Origin: Cynocephalus volans | Taxonomy: Eukaryota > Chordata > Mammalia > Dermoptera > Cynocephalidae | Assembly: GCF_027409185.1 (NCBI RefSeq) | Contig: NC_084472.1 | Span: 95,310,427 to 95,374,426, forward strand | Direction of reading: 5' to 3' | DNA: 64,000 nt | Part shown: piece by piece, positions 22,590 to 35,780 of the stretch | Layout: each line of letters starts with the position of its first letter | How positions within the stretch are numbered: the stretch's first letter is position 1 | Translations under genes and position numbers: made by a program | The notes under the pieces: model-generated | What the model was told of the DNA's origin: nothing | The model's input: the letters and a program-made list of their open reading frames with translations, nothing else | Database searches by the model: none

Positions 22590-24055
22590 CCACACAGGCT
22601 TGATTACTATGGTTAGGAATATGTTCTTGAATGAGTCACTTGAGGGCTTTCAAAGCTTTGGTTTCCTCATCTATAACTTGCTAGAGACAGAACAGAGAAT
22701 ACATTTAAAGCACTTAACGTGGCATGTAGTAAATTTAGCTGTTTTTATTAGTTTTTTCATCACCATTGCAAAAGGAAGTGACCAAAGGTTTGTATGCTGA
22801 AAGAACTTCCGTGAAATTTGAGAATAAAAAGAATTTTCTTAATACAAATATTTCATTTGACTGACTCATTCACCTCACCACTGCACACTGGGTTTAAATA
22901 TTTGTTTTTTCTCTGTAGACTCTACAAAGACTACGTTCCGGTACCTCAACTCTAGTTCACATCCATACTTGAGAGCATATTTTTCTTTAATAAAAACATT
23001 AATCTCATCAAGCAAATGGATTTTTAGGAAAGATATCGTTTTGCTTACGAAGCCTTTGCAGTGGCCTATGACGCAAAGCCTCAGTGACATTGCCCCAGAT
23101 TCCAGAGGGAGAGGCTTTTAGGAGTGGATGTATGGAGAAGAAACTGGGAAATGTACTTTGACTTTTCAGTGGAGGAAAGTAACATGATAACCTTTGTGCT
23201 GCCATTAAAGCTTTTAGAAGGGATGCAATTAAGGCATTATACACCTTGAAACATTTGAATGCTTGTGAGGAACATAAAGACATGAAATTGTAACCTCCTA
23301 TGTATGTCTACTGTAACCGTTACTTATTTATTAGTTAATTTCAATATTTCCCCATTGAAATCACATTAGGAACTGATTAGGCTTGGTTATCACTTCTGTC
23401 ATATCTCTGCAGGCAAAACAGTGTCTGGAATGCTTATTTTCAAGAAAAGATATACATATATTTTCTCATCCTATTTAAAGCTTATTTTTTTGTTTTTCCA
23501 TTCTGAACAGGACAAGCTGTGAAGTATGCATGAAATTAAACCTCTTGACCAGACACCCAAGATTCCGTGACTCTGTCTGTGTGATGGTTCAGTTTTGTAT
23601 TCTTATACTGCACTCTGAGGAAGTCCAAGCTCATTTTGTACCATATTTCTTAGGCCAGGAACAGTTTAAACTATTTTTTTCTAGTGCCCTTTCCCCTGGT
23701 GGACAGCTAGTTGAAGCCTTTGGGAGTAAAAGTGCTTCCCAGGACATAAACCCAACCCTTCCTCCCACAGCCATTTAAAATAGTTTAAAAATAACCTCCA
23801 CTTAAAGTTTTGTGGCAGACTATGACAACTTTGTAAAAATTGTATGTTTACTTTTCTCCTCTTTTTCATTTATTAAAACACTGCTTATCACAGATTCCCG
23901 GAGAAATAAATTTATTGCCAAGCTATGAAAAAAAGTTTTATTCATTAGGTCACGTAGCAAAGCACAAATTATTTAGAACGTTCAAGGTGCTGTTGAACTG
24001 TGCAAGTTTCAGTGAACTGTTCAACCTTTTCAGGTGAGTAGATAGATTCAAAGAC
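22590..24055. other. Intron 1, nothing recognised
   Basis: Unique-looking sequence. Short open frames (for example 23530-23778 on +) lack motifs or splice context, and I see no repeat family. Confidence 0.45.
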
Positions 24056-24059
24056 ACTA

Positions 24060-24215
24060 TTATGCATTTATTCATTTACTTGTGCCTTTAGCAAATATTT
24101 CTTGAGTGTTTCCTATATGCCAGGTGCTATTTTAGATTCTGAAGATCCAGTAGTGAATAAGACAGACAGGGGCCATAGTTTCACGGAACTTACTTTGTAG
24201 TAAAGAATTAAACAA
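24060..24215 (+). repeat. Ancient repeat fragment
   Basis: TTTCTTGAGTGTTTCCTATATGCC and AGGTGCTATTTTAGATTCTG, followed by a GAACTTACTTTGTAG stretch, belong to the same old family as 3625 and 10681. Confidence 0.45.
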
Positions 24216-24289
24216 ATGAAAATAATATTGTAATTCTTTAAAACAATATATGTGTAATCACTGTAAACCAAGACCTTAAAAAATCTTCC

Positions 24290-24960
24290 ATCTTTAAAAG
24301 ATTTATTCTCCAGATCTCTTTTCCTATAAACCTTCCAGTTGTTTCTCACCCCACTCAGAGTGAACATCAGAGTCCTAACGTTGTTCTGGAAGGCCCTGCA
24401 AGATTCACCGTGGCTACCCACGGCACCTCATCTCCTATTCCATACCTCCCCTCTCAGGCAGACCAGTATCTGCACCTCCTTGTAGACCCTTGAACATATC
24501 AAAGCTATTTCTGCTCAGGGCTGTTTCATTTGTTGTTCACCCTACCTGGAATGCTCTTACCCCAGATTTCCTTGTGGCTGGCTCTCTCACTTATTTTGGT
24601 TCTCTACTGAAATATTGAATCATTTTATTAGAGAAGATTTCTCTGGATGCCCTGCTGCCCCTTCCATGCCACTGCTTATTGTGCTTTAACTTCCTCCCTT
24701 GCATCTTTTGGCTTGCAAATGTGTGTGTGTGTTTGTGTACAAAAAATATATATATGCAAATATATGTATATATATTTTTACTTTGCTTATTTGTTTATTT
24801 CCTGTTTCCTTACCCTCCTGTCCCCAAACAGAGGCCAAGTTCCATTTCAGCAGAGACTTTATATTTTGTACACTGGTATACCCCTAGCACCCAGAACAGT
24901 CTATGGCTGGCACAGAGAAGTGGTGCACAAGGAATGTTTGTGAATGGATAAATAAAGGAA
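24290..24960 (+). mobile_element. LINE-2 3' part, sense
   Basis: GGAAGGCCCTGCAAGATTC, ATTTCTGCTCAGGGCTGTTTC and TGGAATGCTCTTACCCCAG, with the tail GCACCCAGAACAGTCTATGG, follow the L2 3' consensus order. A (GT)n/(TA)n tract sits inside at 24719-24775. Confidence 0.85.
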
Positions 24961-27645
24961 ATGGTTTAATATGATTTTGTGTCCAAGCTTCAATATCTTT
25001 CAACAGCCTTGCTTATTATTCTCCAGCACTCTCTCTACCTTAGTATAGAATAGTTTTCACTTTATCAGATGAAGTTCTGTTTTATTCTTTTTGTCTCTTT
25101 GTTCCCTGTACATGCAACATCTTCTGCAATTAAATATTCCTTACCTTCTTGTCTAAAAATTCAAATTCAGTAATAAAGAATTCCTGTTTAGTCATACTAA
25201 TTTTACCTACAAGCTCTCACATACTTTGTTTTTACCAAAGTATTGTTAATTTTCATTCATTGGACAAATATTTTAGCACATGTGCTAGGTTTTAGGGTAA
25301 AAAGACAAAAAAAACAAATGTAATGCCTATCCTTAAAGATCCTACAGTTGAAAGTTGCTATGATACTCTGAAATCTATGTGATGGTCTGTTGTTTCAGGA
25401 AGTCAATAAGCCGAGGACTGTGTATCTTTTTTTCTTTCTTTTCACTGTTCTTGTGTACGTGTGTGCCTAGCATTGTTCATGGTGTTGCAGGGAATATTAG
25501 AAATAAAATAACTAGTGTTTTCCTCAAGAATGTACGTTTTTGGTAACAAGTAGAGTGGTCCAATAAAAATAACATGTAATAAGGCAGTGTAGGATAGTGA
25601 GAAATAAGTGGTAATGACCGTAATTGTTGCAGCAATCAAAGCCTAGAGAATGATCACAGTGGACTGGAGTGGTTGAGGAAAAGCGTTATTGAAGAGGTGC
25701 ATCTTGAGATCAGGCTGTGTTGGAAGAGTGTCATCCTCACTGTTCTTGTTGATTGTGACAGGACAGTAGGGCAGCTTTTCTTCCTGGGCCTCAGACAAGG
25801 CCTCCACATCCTATGTCTACTAGGCATTTCCCAGGATGGAAATGATAGACTGTTGAAGGCTGTGCTGTAAGAGGAGAAAGAAAACTGTGTGCTGATTCTG
25901 CAGTCTGCCCTGGGGGGCTTTGGAGCCCAGGAATGAGGCATGGGAATGTGTAAATGAGCTGGAACCTGGCCTTGCCCTGGATGGACGGACTGTACCTTTT
26001 CGTCCTCTGGCACTGATACTTGCCAGAAGTTAGTGGGAAGGGAGAGCATAAGACTTGGTTCTCTCAGTGCCCAGGATGTTTCCTCTCTTTGGACCAACAA
26101 TAAGTTCCATTTGGCATAACTTGCCCTTGGAAAAATGTTTTCCCATTGGTCCCAAAGAGCTATATAAGTAGATGGCTTAGTACTTTGCTATTAGCGCCTT
26201 TGTCAAAAATATGTCAAATTCAGAAGCATTGTAGAATTGTAGAAACATTTTTAGAGGAAAATCAGCATTATCATAAAATAACCCTTTGACTTTCTGTGTT
26301 GCTTCAAAGCAAGGTCTTATTATTCCAATACTACTTTATGCTTTTAAATGACTATTGTTTTCAACCCAACTGTCTTTAATAGGTCACTCCATACATTTAT
26401 TCTTGAGTTACAATGGGCCCAGCATCTGCTTAATTTATTTTCATTCTAACATATTCTTTTTCTGTTATTTGTGTTTGTTGAAAATGGTATTTTTGGTTGA
26501 AGTTATTTTAAGGTGGTGTTGAAATGAATCCTGGGACTGTCCTCTTGTTCAACAGTGCATGTTCTTTCAAGCCTACACATCCAGGGTCATCCTACCAAAA
26601 TAAATTATATTGGGCTTGTGCAAAACTCTCAAGTGCCTGATTTTTTATTTATGAGAGTTGGCTGCTGGCATAATGTTTGTAGTTTCCCCTGAGCAAAATG
26701 GGCTCCCTTTTCTTTTCTCTGCCTTTTTCAAGAATTTCCATCCCTCTTATTTCTTAAGTAGTTGGCTCTGTGTCACTATTTTAGCTTCATTATCCCCATT
26801 AGAGAATTTTAAAACTTTAGTTAAATGTCAGTCAAACCTGCTGTTTTACCAATTGTGTAGGTAGATGGAACTTAACAACCTGCTCATTTATAGGCACAAA
26901 ACAATATAGAAAATCATCAAGATGTTTTCTTTCCCTTGACCTAAGCTGGATAAAAGAATCCTTATCTATATAGAAAGTTTGACTGATTTTTTTTCTCTTT
27001 TTAAAAGAAAATTTCTCAAAGCCTATATTATTGACAGATAGAGTATAACCTTATATATAGGAATTATTTGGAGATGTGTAGGTTGCTCAAAATTCTATAG
27101 AAATATGTGTCAAGTACCCTATTCCCCATGTGGAGGAAGGATTTAATTTTTTCAGCAAGTTGGGAAATATATAGATTCTTCACTTTGGAAGCTGATACAC
27201 TGAAAATCCTTCATTTTATTCATTCATCTTTATTCATTTAAATCCTTCATCTTTATTCATTTTTAATGTCTTTTTGTGTAACTGGCATAACAAAATAGTC
27301 TGGATATAGCCACCTAACCTTTTCGCCTTACTTTTGAAAACTATACCAAGTTTACTTGGATGAATTTTTCTACCAGTATCTACTCCTGGGTCTGTCTAAA
27401 CCCCATGGATTATGAGTCTGTCTCAAACCTTCCTACTTCAATTAACCCGGCCAAAACTGGATCTGTCAAGAGAAATGTTAGTGCTTCAGAAGGTAAGGTT
27501 GGAGATTGGGCTCTACAGGCTAAATAGATGTTGATAGAGGAAGAAACAGAATGAAGGGTTTATTTTTGCATGCATAGACTCTCTGGTATATCAATATATC
27601 TTTGAAAAATAAACAGTGATATTGATCATGTGATACTGGTAATTG
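24961..27645. other. Intron 1, largely unrecognised
   Basis: About 25250-25700 holds weak pieces of the ancient repeat family. A short direct repeat of CCTTCATTTTATTCATTCATC-like text lies at 27208-27262. No gene is recognised. Confidence 0.4.
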
Positions 27646-28280
27646 TTTTGGGAATGAAAGGAAGAACATACTGAGCAGGTAAAGTGGGGCCAGACTGTGG
27701 AAGGCCCCAGATCAGCAGCAGTGGGGAGCGAGCCACTGTGGCTCTGAATAGAATGACATGAGGAGATGTGTCATGGGATGACTGGGTAATCACCTGGAGA
27801 ATAGATTGTGTTGGGGAGGCTTTGGCTGCCCATCATCCATTGTCTTCCCTCTGAGGGGATGTGCTTGCTCTGTGCTCAGTCTACGTGTTTTTGGTGTGGT
27901 GTGTACTGCCAATCTGGCCACCCAAATTCCACCATACTGTGACCACACTGACTGACTTAAGGATATGGCCCAGTGAAATGTAGTCAGACTTTGCTTGGGC
28001 TACTGGAAGAGCAGCTGGTGCTTCTCCACTAGCCATGGATGTGGCAGGAGATGAAGCTGGGGTTACTGGAGCCATAATTAGCAGAGGGCAGAGAGGCCAC
28101 AGAGTGGACCCGGGCAGGAGATGGAGGGTAAGGAACCGGATGTTTTGAGTACCTGGCCAGTCGGACACCAGCCCTACCACTGACCTTTATAGACATGTGA
28201 TCCAATAAAATCCCTTTGACTTAAGTCATGTGAGGTCGTAACTTCTGTCTCTTGCTCCTAGAAAAGTCCTAACAGAGGTG
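27646..28280 (+). repeat. Old repeat fragments, possible LTR end near 28280
   Basis: 27660-27810 (GGGGCCAGACTGTGGAAGGC) fits the ancient repeat family. 27880-28275 ends with ATCCAATAAAATCCCTTTGAC and CTTCTGTCTCTTGCTCCTAG, which resembles the 3' end of an ERV-type LTR with its AATAAA signal. The assignment is tentative. Confidence 0.35.
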
Positions 28281-31200
28281 GAATCAGATAAACCGTGGGC
28301 AGTACTACTAGTTAGGAGACTTTTGGTAAATAGTCTGGGTGCCTGGCGTGGAGTAGGCACTCAACACATTAATGGAATTAATTACTAAATTAATTAAATT
28401 AAAAGGGCTTAAACTGATGGGTGGCAGCTGTCTGATTTTCCTAGGGTTCTTTTCCAGCTAGCTTGTTTTATATTCTATGTGACTATATTAACTATGTTTT
28501 TCAAATAACTTAGCTTCGTTGAAGGATACATTTTTAGAAGAGTTAATTTTTTTAGGCAGCTTGAAAATAAGATTCTTTCCATGCATCCTAGATACACCCC
28601 AGTGTGTGTATCCCACTAGCGTTTTTCTCTGTGTTATACTAAAGGTATTTTATGGATCTCACGAAAGGCAGAATCTCTGTTTATTCTAGTTACATGTCAC
28701 GTATTTTTTTGGATTATGCTTTGTGATTTTTGCCTTTCCCTGTTCTTCTCCAATCTCTGACCTCTGAATAAAATGGTCCTGGGAAAAGACTTCCATTGGT
28801 TTTATGGTTTTAAACAGATTAAACCCTCTTTTTGGGAAAGGATTTATGTTTCTAATTTCTCCATCAAAAGGCTAGAGTAGAAAACTGAAGATTCATGGCT
28901 ACCTTATTTTATTTGTTTAAGCAACTTTATGTAAGAAGGAAAAAAAGTGCTTTCTTTTTTAATTGTAAAAATTAAATGCTTTTTTCTTGTAATTTTAAGA
29001 GATTATAGCAATTCTAAATGGTGTGAAGAATTTGGTATTGCTTCAGTTTTTCTTCTTGTATATCAGAGTACTTTGCTAACTGTAATGGGGTAGACCATCT
29101 TTCTTACATACTCTATTGTTAGTATTACTTTTACACTGGAAATTGTCACCTAAGGTGAACATTCAGCAGGAGCAAGAAGTAAAACTCTCTGATATGGATT
29201 TGTTTGTTAATAATTACTCTTTGTTAATAACTACTGAGATGTATGCTTTTTTTCCTCGCTCACACATGCAGTTACTCATATATGGGATTATTGATTGGCC
29301 AGGAGCTCTGGAGTCAAACTCGAAACATCTTACTTAGCAACCATTTTATAGACAGGAACACCTGCCATGAATAAAATCAATTAGGAGTTTCTAATCAGGT
29401 AGACATTTCTATAATTAATGCATGGCTGGTTAGAAGTGAGACTGCGTTCCTGAAATGGTTCCCCCCAAGCTGCAGAAGGTCATTGCACCTTATGATATGA
29501 AACACACTGGGGCACACCTTTGGGTTTGCCCAGCTAATCCACCACCAAGGGAACCAGGTTCTTCAGGCTGACCATAGGTGTTTGCCCCTCCAGACAAGAT
29601 GAAGCAAGCAGGCAGGGGTTTAAAATGGCAAACTGCTCTACACTAAATTATCAATCCTTTAGCTTTAGCTGGAGATTTTTACTTGTTAAGCGTATTACTC
29701 TCTAAAGGAAATTTCAGGGCAAGAGGAGGGTAGGCTTTTGAGCCGTGATGTTTTTCCTTAATTTACAATATTAGGCCTAGACTGAAGAGGTAAAGTAGGG
29801 GAGAGGTCGAGGGAAGAGGGCCCTTTTGGACTGAAATCTGGCTCTGCTGCTTTCTAGCTGTGAGACCTTGGGCAATTGATTTACTCTTCATGCAAGGGAA
29901 AAGTATCTGCCACAGTTCTGCTGCCTTCTTTACCATCAGCTTTTTTGGAAAATTAGGCCTGGATTGCCGCAATTTGGTGCCAGGAGTTAAAGTGGGAAGT
30001 GAAGGGGTGGGCACTGCTTAGAGGCAAAACAGCCTCTACACCCAGGATCCTCCACCCAATCAGACTTTCCACATCAGAGGGGGGCTCCCCTCCTGGGAGC
30101 ATCCACAGCACTGGCCGTGGGTGTCCCTTGCCTGAGAAGCTGCCAGGCCTGGGATTCTTCTGGTCCCTGCTTTCAGAGCAACTGCAGCTGTTCCTCATGG
30201 TGTTCTGTCCTCGCCGGGGACCTGTGTGGCACCGTGGGAGTACTCCTTACAGCCTCCGACCTGAACTCTGCAGTATAGAACTGTGTGATAGAACCACATT
30301 AACTATTCTATCTTTGAAACTGCAGTATTAATTCCCTTTAATGTTCCACACCTTCACGTTTTATGTCTCATAGGACGTGGTCTGCTCACAACTGAAAAAA
30401 ATTGGGGGAAATATGGGCTCTGCCCGTGCTTTTAGCTAATTGTTATTGTAATGGTTTCAAATTTGGTTTCTGCAAGAGTCATCCTTGTCATTCAGGCACT
30501 TGCTCACCAGTGGGGTGGGCATTTGATGGGTGGACACTAAGAAAGCATATTTGTCTGTATGCCATGTAGCCTGAATATCAACATTAATGATTGCAAATAA
30601 TAGATGGGTGGATGGATAGATACCTAGATAGATTTAAAAAATATTATGTTTTCAGAAGTCAGGTTGGCATTCTGATGTAAACATACATTTTAAGTAATTT
30701 TTTTGGTTTTTATCTTAAATAATTTTACGAGCCTTAAGATTACATGTAATACATAGGAAAAGATTCAATCTGATGTTATTTGCTTGAAAAAATCAACCAA
30801 AAGCTTTTATTTTTAATACTGCAGTAACATGCTTTATTAATTCAGACTTAAAACCAAATAATATTTAATTATTAGAAGTACAGACAGCTCAGGAAGTCTT
30901 ACCAAGTACTCCTGAATTCCTAGCCAGTCGTTTCCTAACTCTCCAAAAGCAGCAAAAAGGAGAAGAGCTCAAGATGGGGAAGGGAGTCTTGAGACTGAAA
31001 AAGAGTCAGGTGTGGCCCGGGCAGCTTTCCCCCAGGCTAGCGGGCTGCTGTGCTTGGGCTTGGGATGCTCGTTGCTCTCCTTTGGGACTGAACGCTGGAT
31101 GTCAGTGCAGCCTCTGGACCAACTTCAGAGACTGTTGTGGTGTTGTTGCTGAGGCTGGTGCTTCCTTTCCTTAGTAAATCACATGAGTTCTGCTGGCCAG

Positions 31201-32655
31201 CCACATTACTGAGTGGCTTAATTTCTGGAGAATTTAATATTGAATCATTATTGTATGTATTTTCACAGTTGCTGTTTTGTGTCTTTCTGGGTAGTCTGTA
31301 AAGTACCACTGAGTTAGAACTGCAGCCTGCCAGAATGGAGGGAGACTTTAAAAACCCTTTGGATCCTTTATAGAAGTCAAAACCCAGAGATAGTGACTAA
31401 ACTGGCTTGGCTCAACAGTTCAGTTTCAAAACCAAAACCAGAACCAGAGCCCAGGCCTCCTGACTCGCAGACAAATACTTTTCTTTTCATATTGGTAGAG
31501 TTAGAAAATGTCATGATACCAAATTTAGCATGACAAACTATTTATCTAGCTGCTTTTCTTAGATTAGAACATAAACTTGTCTTAAGTTTTGGCTGCTGCA
31601 GACAGTTTGATTTCTCCCTGTTCAACAATCTCTGGATCTCTTCCCCCAAATGATTGACAGTGATCTTCAGCCTAATTTATATGGTATTGAGGACTTGGTC
31701 TTTGGCCTGAGAAAAGCTTATGGCCAGCCAGTGCCTTTGGTTTTTCTTCTGTCCTTTTTCAATGTATGGTAACCTTACCCTGCACTTTGGATTCCTTGTC
31801 CTTCAGAGCAGCTTTCCTTACCCAGATGGCCAAGATGATTCTGAAACCCAAAATGTTCAGCAGTCCAGTATTCTATCTGCATGGTAGAAAGTAAAGAAAG
31901 GCCCATATTCTGTTGAGATTGAAATTAGAAGGTGGTGAGACGGGGATTGCCGAAGAGAGGCTCTGTCTCTCAGTGATTTGCAAGGGCCTCTTGACTCCAG
32001 GCAGTGGGGAAAGGACCAAGAAGGACTTGTGTTCTGCAGCTGGGGTGTCCTGTTTCAGACCTGGTAGTGCTGTGATAGGGCCCGGTAGTTTTGACTGAAG
32101 CTTTTCAGCCTTGGCCTAGAAATACTGACAAAACCTTTTTTCCACCTCAGTCTAAACTCAGCAGAGGAGAGATGAGAATAAGAAAGGCCATTAATCTGGG
32201 GCACTGTCTTTTGCATTGAATCTGCAAGATTCCTAAGGATGGACAAAGAGTCTTATCTTATTCATCCTTTTGTTTTTCTTCTCAGAACCTAACACAGTGC
32301 TACACAGAGGCATTTTGTTGAATGGAATTAGATGTTTAGTGTTCTCTCTTTTATTAGTTCTGAGAATCCTTAAAGTCTGCTCTTGCCAGTGTTTGGGCTT
32401 TTCTGTCTTATTCTCGAGCTTTGTCTTTGGGTTTATCTCAAAGAATAATATTCCCATAGTGGTTTTTGAATATAGTTTTACAATGTAATTTTGTCTTAAG
32501 GCATTCTATTTTCAAATACTAATTTCATGTATAAAATTGCTTAAAACAGTTGTTAACTGATTGTCCTAAACATATTAATTTTGAATAATAGCACTAGAGT
32601 AACCTGAGGCATTCACTAGTGCCCACAGCCATGGTGAATGACAAGCTTCTGTTTG
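28281..32655. other. Intron 1, largely unique
   Basis: A MIR sense fragment is visible at about 29820-29900 (CTTTCTAGCTGTGAGACCTTGG). No other repeat, RNA gene or coding exon is recognised. Open frames near 29950-30330 on both strands are GC-rich coincidences without motifs. Confidence 0.45.
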
Positions 32656-32659
32656 AAGT

Positions 32660-32885
32660 TAGAACTTAGCTCCAGGCTGAGCTTTGCTACCTGTTCCATG
32701 CATGACCTGGGGAAATTTATCCATTCTCTAAACAGAACTGTGAAATGGGCATTATGTAAGAGCCTAACTCATTGGTTTATGGTGGGATTAACTGAGGTCA
32801 GATATGCAAAGTAATAGCACAGTGCATGGTATAGAGTAAATACTCTGGAAATATTTGTAATTGTTTTTATTGTTGGTTATTATTT
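32660..32885 (+). repeat. MIR SINE, sense
   Basis: CTTTGCTACCTGTTCCATGC, CATGACCTGGGGAAATTTATC, CTGTGAAATGGGCATTATG and AGCACAGTGCATGGTATAG follow the MIR core and tail order. Confidence 0.75.
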
Positions 32886-33875
32886 TGGTAACTTTTACAT
32901 AAACCAAATGACAGCTGGGATTGGTCTGATCCATGAGATATTGTTAGAGTTATTTTGAATACCCGGGTTCTCTTCCCAAGTTCTCCCCAGAATTTCTGCC
33001 AACTCCCATGGAAGCTTGCATTTTTACTGTTACTCCTGGCATAATCTTCTGCTTCTGAATTAGTTCAGATTGTTGATCATTTCACCATCCATTTATATAC
33101 ATCCCTGTTTCATGGCACAGCTATGTGTAGAACCTGTCTTTTCCTTAATTACCCATCCCTCCTCCAAATTGTCAAGGCATATGGTATGTAGCCAACTGTC
33201 CTGAAAATTTGGGCAAAGGAAGGTTGATACTTCAATAAAGCAAATGACTTCAGACAGATTAGATTAGACTTGTTCACCCCATCCCTGGGAATTATTTTTT
33301 CCAGCACTTTGCAACCTAATAAAAAAACACTTAAAAATGAGTTACAGCTATTTTCTAAATACACCAAAAGATTAACAGTACTTGTTTTTGGATTATGGTC
33401 CTAAGGATGATTTTCTTTTCTTCCTTTTATATTTCTGAATATTTGAAAGTTAATTAAATAAGCACATGTTTCATATTTTTTAAAAAGACCAGCTTTAAAA
33501 GCTGGGGAGAAAGCTTTGTATGACTGGGGAGACTTTAGTACAGTCAGTATAAACAAACCTTTGCCCAGTGATCCTCATCTCCTTTTTCTAATCCTTTAAG
33601 ATGTATTTCTCACAAGTCCTAATGGAGTCGGTTTGTTTTCTTTGTGTATCACAAGTGCAGTTACCCTTGTTGGTAACACTAATAGGCTTTTTTCTTTAAA
33701 ATGTCTTGACATGCCGGTTGCTTCTTACCATCCGTTGTTTTTTAGCATACTTTGGTTTTTTGCTGCTCTGGGGTGGAGTTTGAGTGGTCAGTCTGTCTGC
33801 CTCTGGCTTCTGAGTGGAATCTCCACTTTCTCAGTTCCCATAAGTTCATGCCTCAGGTCCCTCTGTGCGGCTTCT
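32886..33875. other. Intron 1, nothing recognised
   Basis: AT-rich intronic DNA without an identifiable element. Confidence 0.4.
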
Positions 33876-33879
33876 CATC

Positions 33880-34790
33880 GTAGCGCTCCCAGGAGCACTC
33901 TTGCTAAGGTCAGCAGAGTCTTCCATGATATGAATCCCGTGGCCAGTTTACAGTTCTTGCCTTACTCAGTCTCTCAGCAGCATTTGACATAAACACTCCC
34001 TATCTCTTAAAACATTTCCTCTGCTTTGGCAGCAAAATCTCCTAATTTTCCTGCTATCTGGTCATTCCTTTCTAGTGTGCTTTTCTGACTCCTTTTCTTC
34101 TATCAGACCTTGAATCACTGACTTTCCTCAGATGTTGGATCTGCCACTGGCTGACCTGAACAGCTCTTGCCTTGCTATCAGTCTCTCCCTTGGTGTCCCT
34201 TCTGTGGGCGGGCAGATTGCCCAGATTCCTTTTTCCCCAGTCCCTGTTGAGAGGAGATGGAGGAAGAGAGCCGTGAAGAGAGGTGAGCACAGCCGCCGGC
34301 CCCAACCAGCCGGTTAAAGGACACTCAGATGCGGTGGGGGATCTGTCGAGCAGTTCCGTTTATTATCACGCAAGCACTTGCTTTTAAAGGCAAATGGGGA
34401 AGGGAGGTTTTTACATCCTCCAATCAGCTTAAAGGTTACGAGAGCATGCATCCTGTCTCAATGCCTAGCTATTGCAATCATGCAGTGTTCACGAGCACAG
34501 AAGTGCATATTTGGCCAATAAGGGCTAAGGCAAGGTTCCTGCAGACACTCCCACCCTACTGCCTCCCGGCGCCATCTTAGGCTGCCACGTTAATATGCCC
34601 TTGTGGGCCCATAATGGTGCCGCTTGTAATGTCACTTAAGGCGGCGTTAGTTTTTAAGGCCCGACACTCAGATACCTTTCCTTCTCACTGTACGTGCTCT
34701 TTCTAGGTGACATCTTTCTGTCCCATGTCTTCAAGTATCATTTATATGCCAAAGACTACAAATTTACCACATTTCAACAAGTCTAAGACA
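33880..34790 (+). mobile_element. LINE-2 reverse-transcriptase region fragment, split by an ERV LTR
   Basis: CTCAGCAGCATTTGACATAAAC near 33972 is the L2 text encoding the LS.AFD segment of CR1/L2-type reverse transcriptase. CTTTCTAGGTGACATCTTTC with TATCATTTATATGCCAAAGAC near 34702-34757 is the downstream YADD-containing part. The 34245-34666 LTR lies between the two halves. The frame is fully decayed. Confidence 0.65.
34245..34666 (-). mobile_element. CpG-rich ERV LTR (class I-like), antisense
   Basis: On the minus strand it starts TGTCGGGCC and ends CTCTCAACA, obeying the TG...CA rule. It has an AATAAA signal (TTTATT at about 34360 on +) and a GC-rich U5. CpGs are numerous (for example GGCGCC, GGCGGCG), unlike the surrounding intron, which suggests it is relatively young. 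I could not find a clean target duplication. An 11 bp repeat GACACTCAGAT at 34320 and 34663 offers a competing boundary. Confidence 0.65.
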
Positions 34791-35595
34791 TCAGTGATGT
34801 TAAGAGGCAACAAGACTTTTGGTACCACAAAGAAGAAAAAAGCACTGCCAGTTAGATGACACAATGGCTTCTTATCACATTAATCATAAAATGTATCCCA
34901 TTTTCAGAAATGTCAGAATGTGAAAAACATATACCTAAGAATTAATAATCTGTCATAATATGTTTTGCATAGATTGAATGTCATTTTCAGAGCATGAACA
35001 GCCAGTGTGTTTTAAGTATAGAGTTCCTAGGAGTGTGTGAATGAGATGCAATCACTTTTTCTGGAGAAGCTGGCGGTTCGCTGAGTCTGTCTCTCCAATT
35101 ATGAAAGAGGCCTTATTACTATGTAGCTTATTGTGTGTGTAGATGAGATAGAATTAAGTTAGTTGAACAATGAGGCAAGGTTTTTGAAGCAGTGGGTCTT
35201 TAAGATAGTGCCAAAACTCCAAGATCAACTTCATTTTAGGTTGTACTAGCTATCTTAGTACAAACCATGAGGTGGTCCCTGAACTGTACTCTCCATCTTC
35301 AGAGAATTTCTCAGACAACTGAATTTTAACTTTTATTTCTCGTTTATTTTGTTGTTACACATCTCTGGGAAATCATGCTGTTGGTGTTTCCCTCATTGTT
35401 TTTCATTTCTGTTTTTCTGCCTGTATTTCAAATTGTCTTTGACAGCTGTGGGACCTGTAAAAACTATTGCCAAATTTTGAAATGTAATTTTCCTGCAACA
35501 GCATCCAAAGTTAACAAAAAGACATGGAAAAATCCCATTAAGTATTCTAATCTACCAACATCTGCATACCTTATTCTGTTCCACTGAGGTTTTCT
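34791..35595. other. Intron 1, nothing recognised
   Basis: Unique-looking AT-rich sequence up to the t-SINE insertion. Confidence 0.4.
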
Positions 35596-35615
35596 AAAAA
35601 TAATTTAAGTGGTAG

Positions 35616-35763
35616 GGCCGAGCCCGTGGCGCACTCGGGAGAGTGCGGCGCTGGGAGCGCAGCCGACGCTCCCGCCGTGGGTTCGGATCCTATATAGGAA
35701 TGGCCGGTGCACTCACTGGCTGAGTACCGGTCACGAAAAAGACAAAATAATAATAATAATAAT
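35616..35763 (+). mobile_element. Young t-SINE insertion (tRNA-derived), sense
   Basis: Flanked by the perfect 17 bp duplication AATAATTTAAGTGGTAG (35599-35615 and 35764-35780). It begins GGCCGAGCCCGTGGCGCACT with an A-box-like promoter, carries a 7 bp hairpin at 35653-35673, the B-box GGGTTCGGATCC, the segment ACTGGCTGAGTACCGGTCAC, and an (AAT)n tail. The tRNA ancestry, pol III boxes and long duplication indicate L1-mobilised retroposition that is recent. Confidence 0.93.
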
Positions 35764-35780
35764 AATAATTTAAGTGGTAG

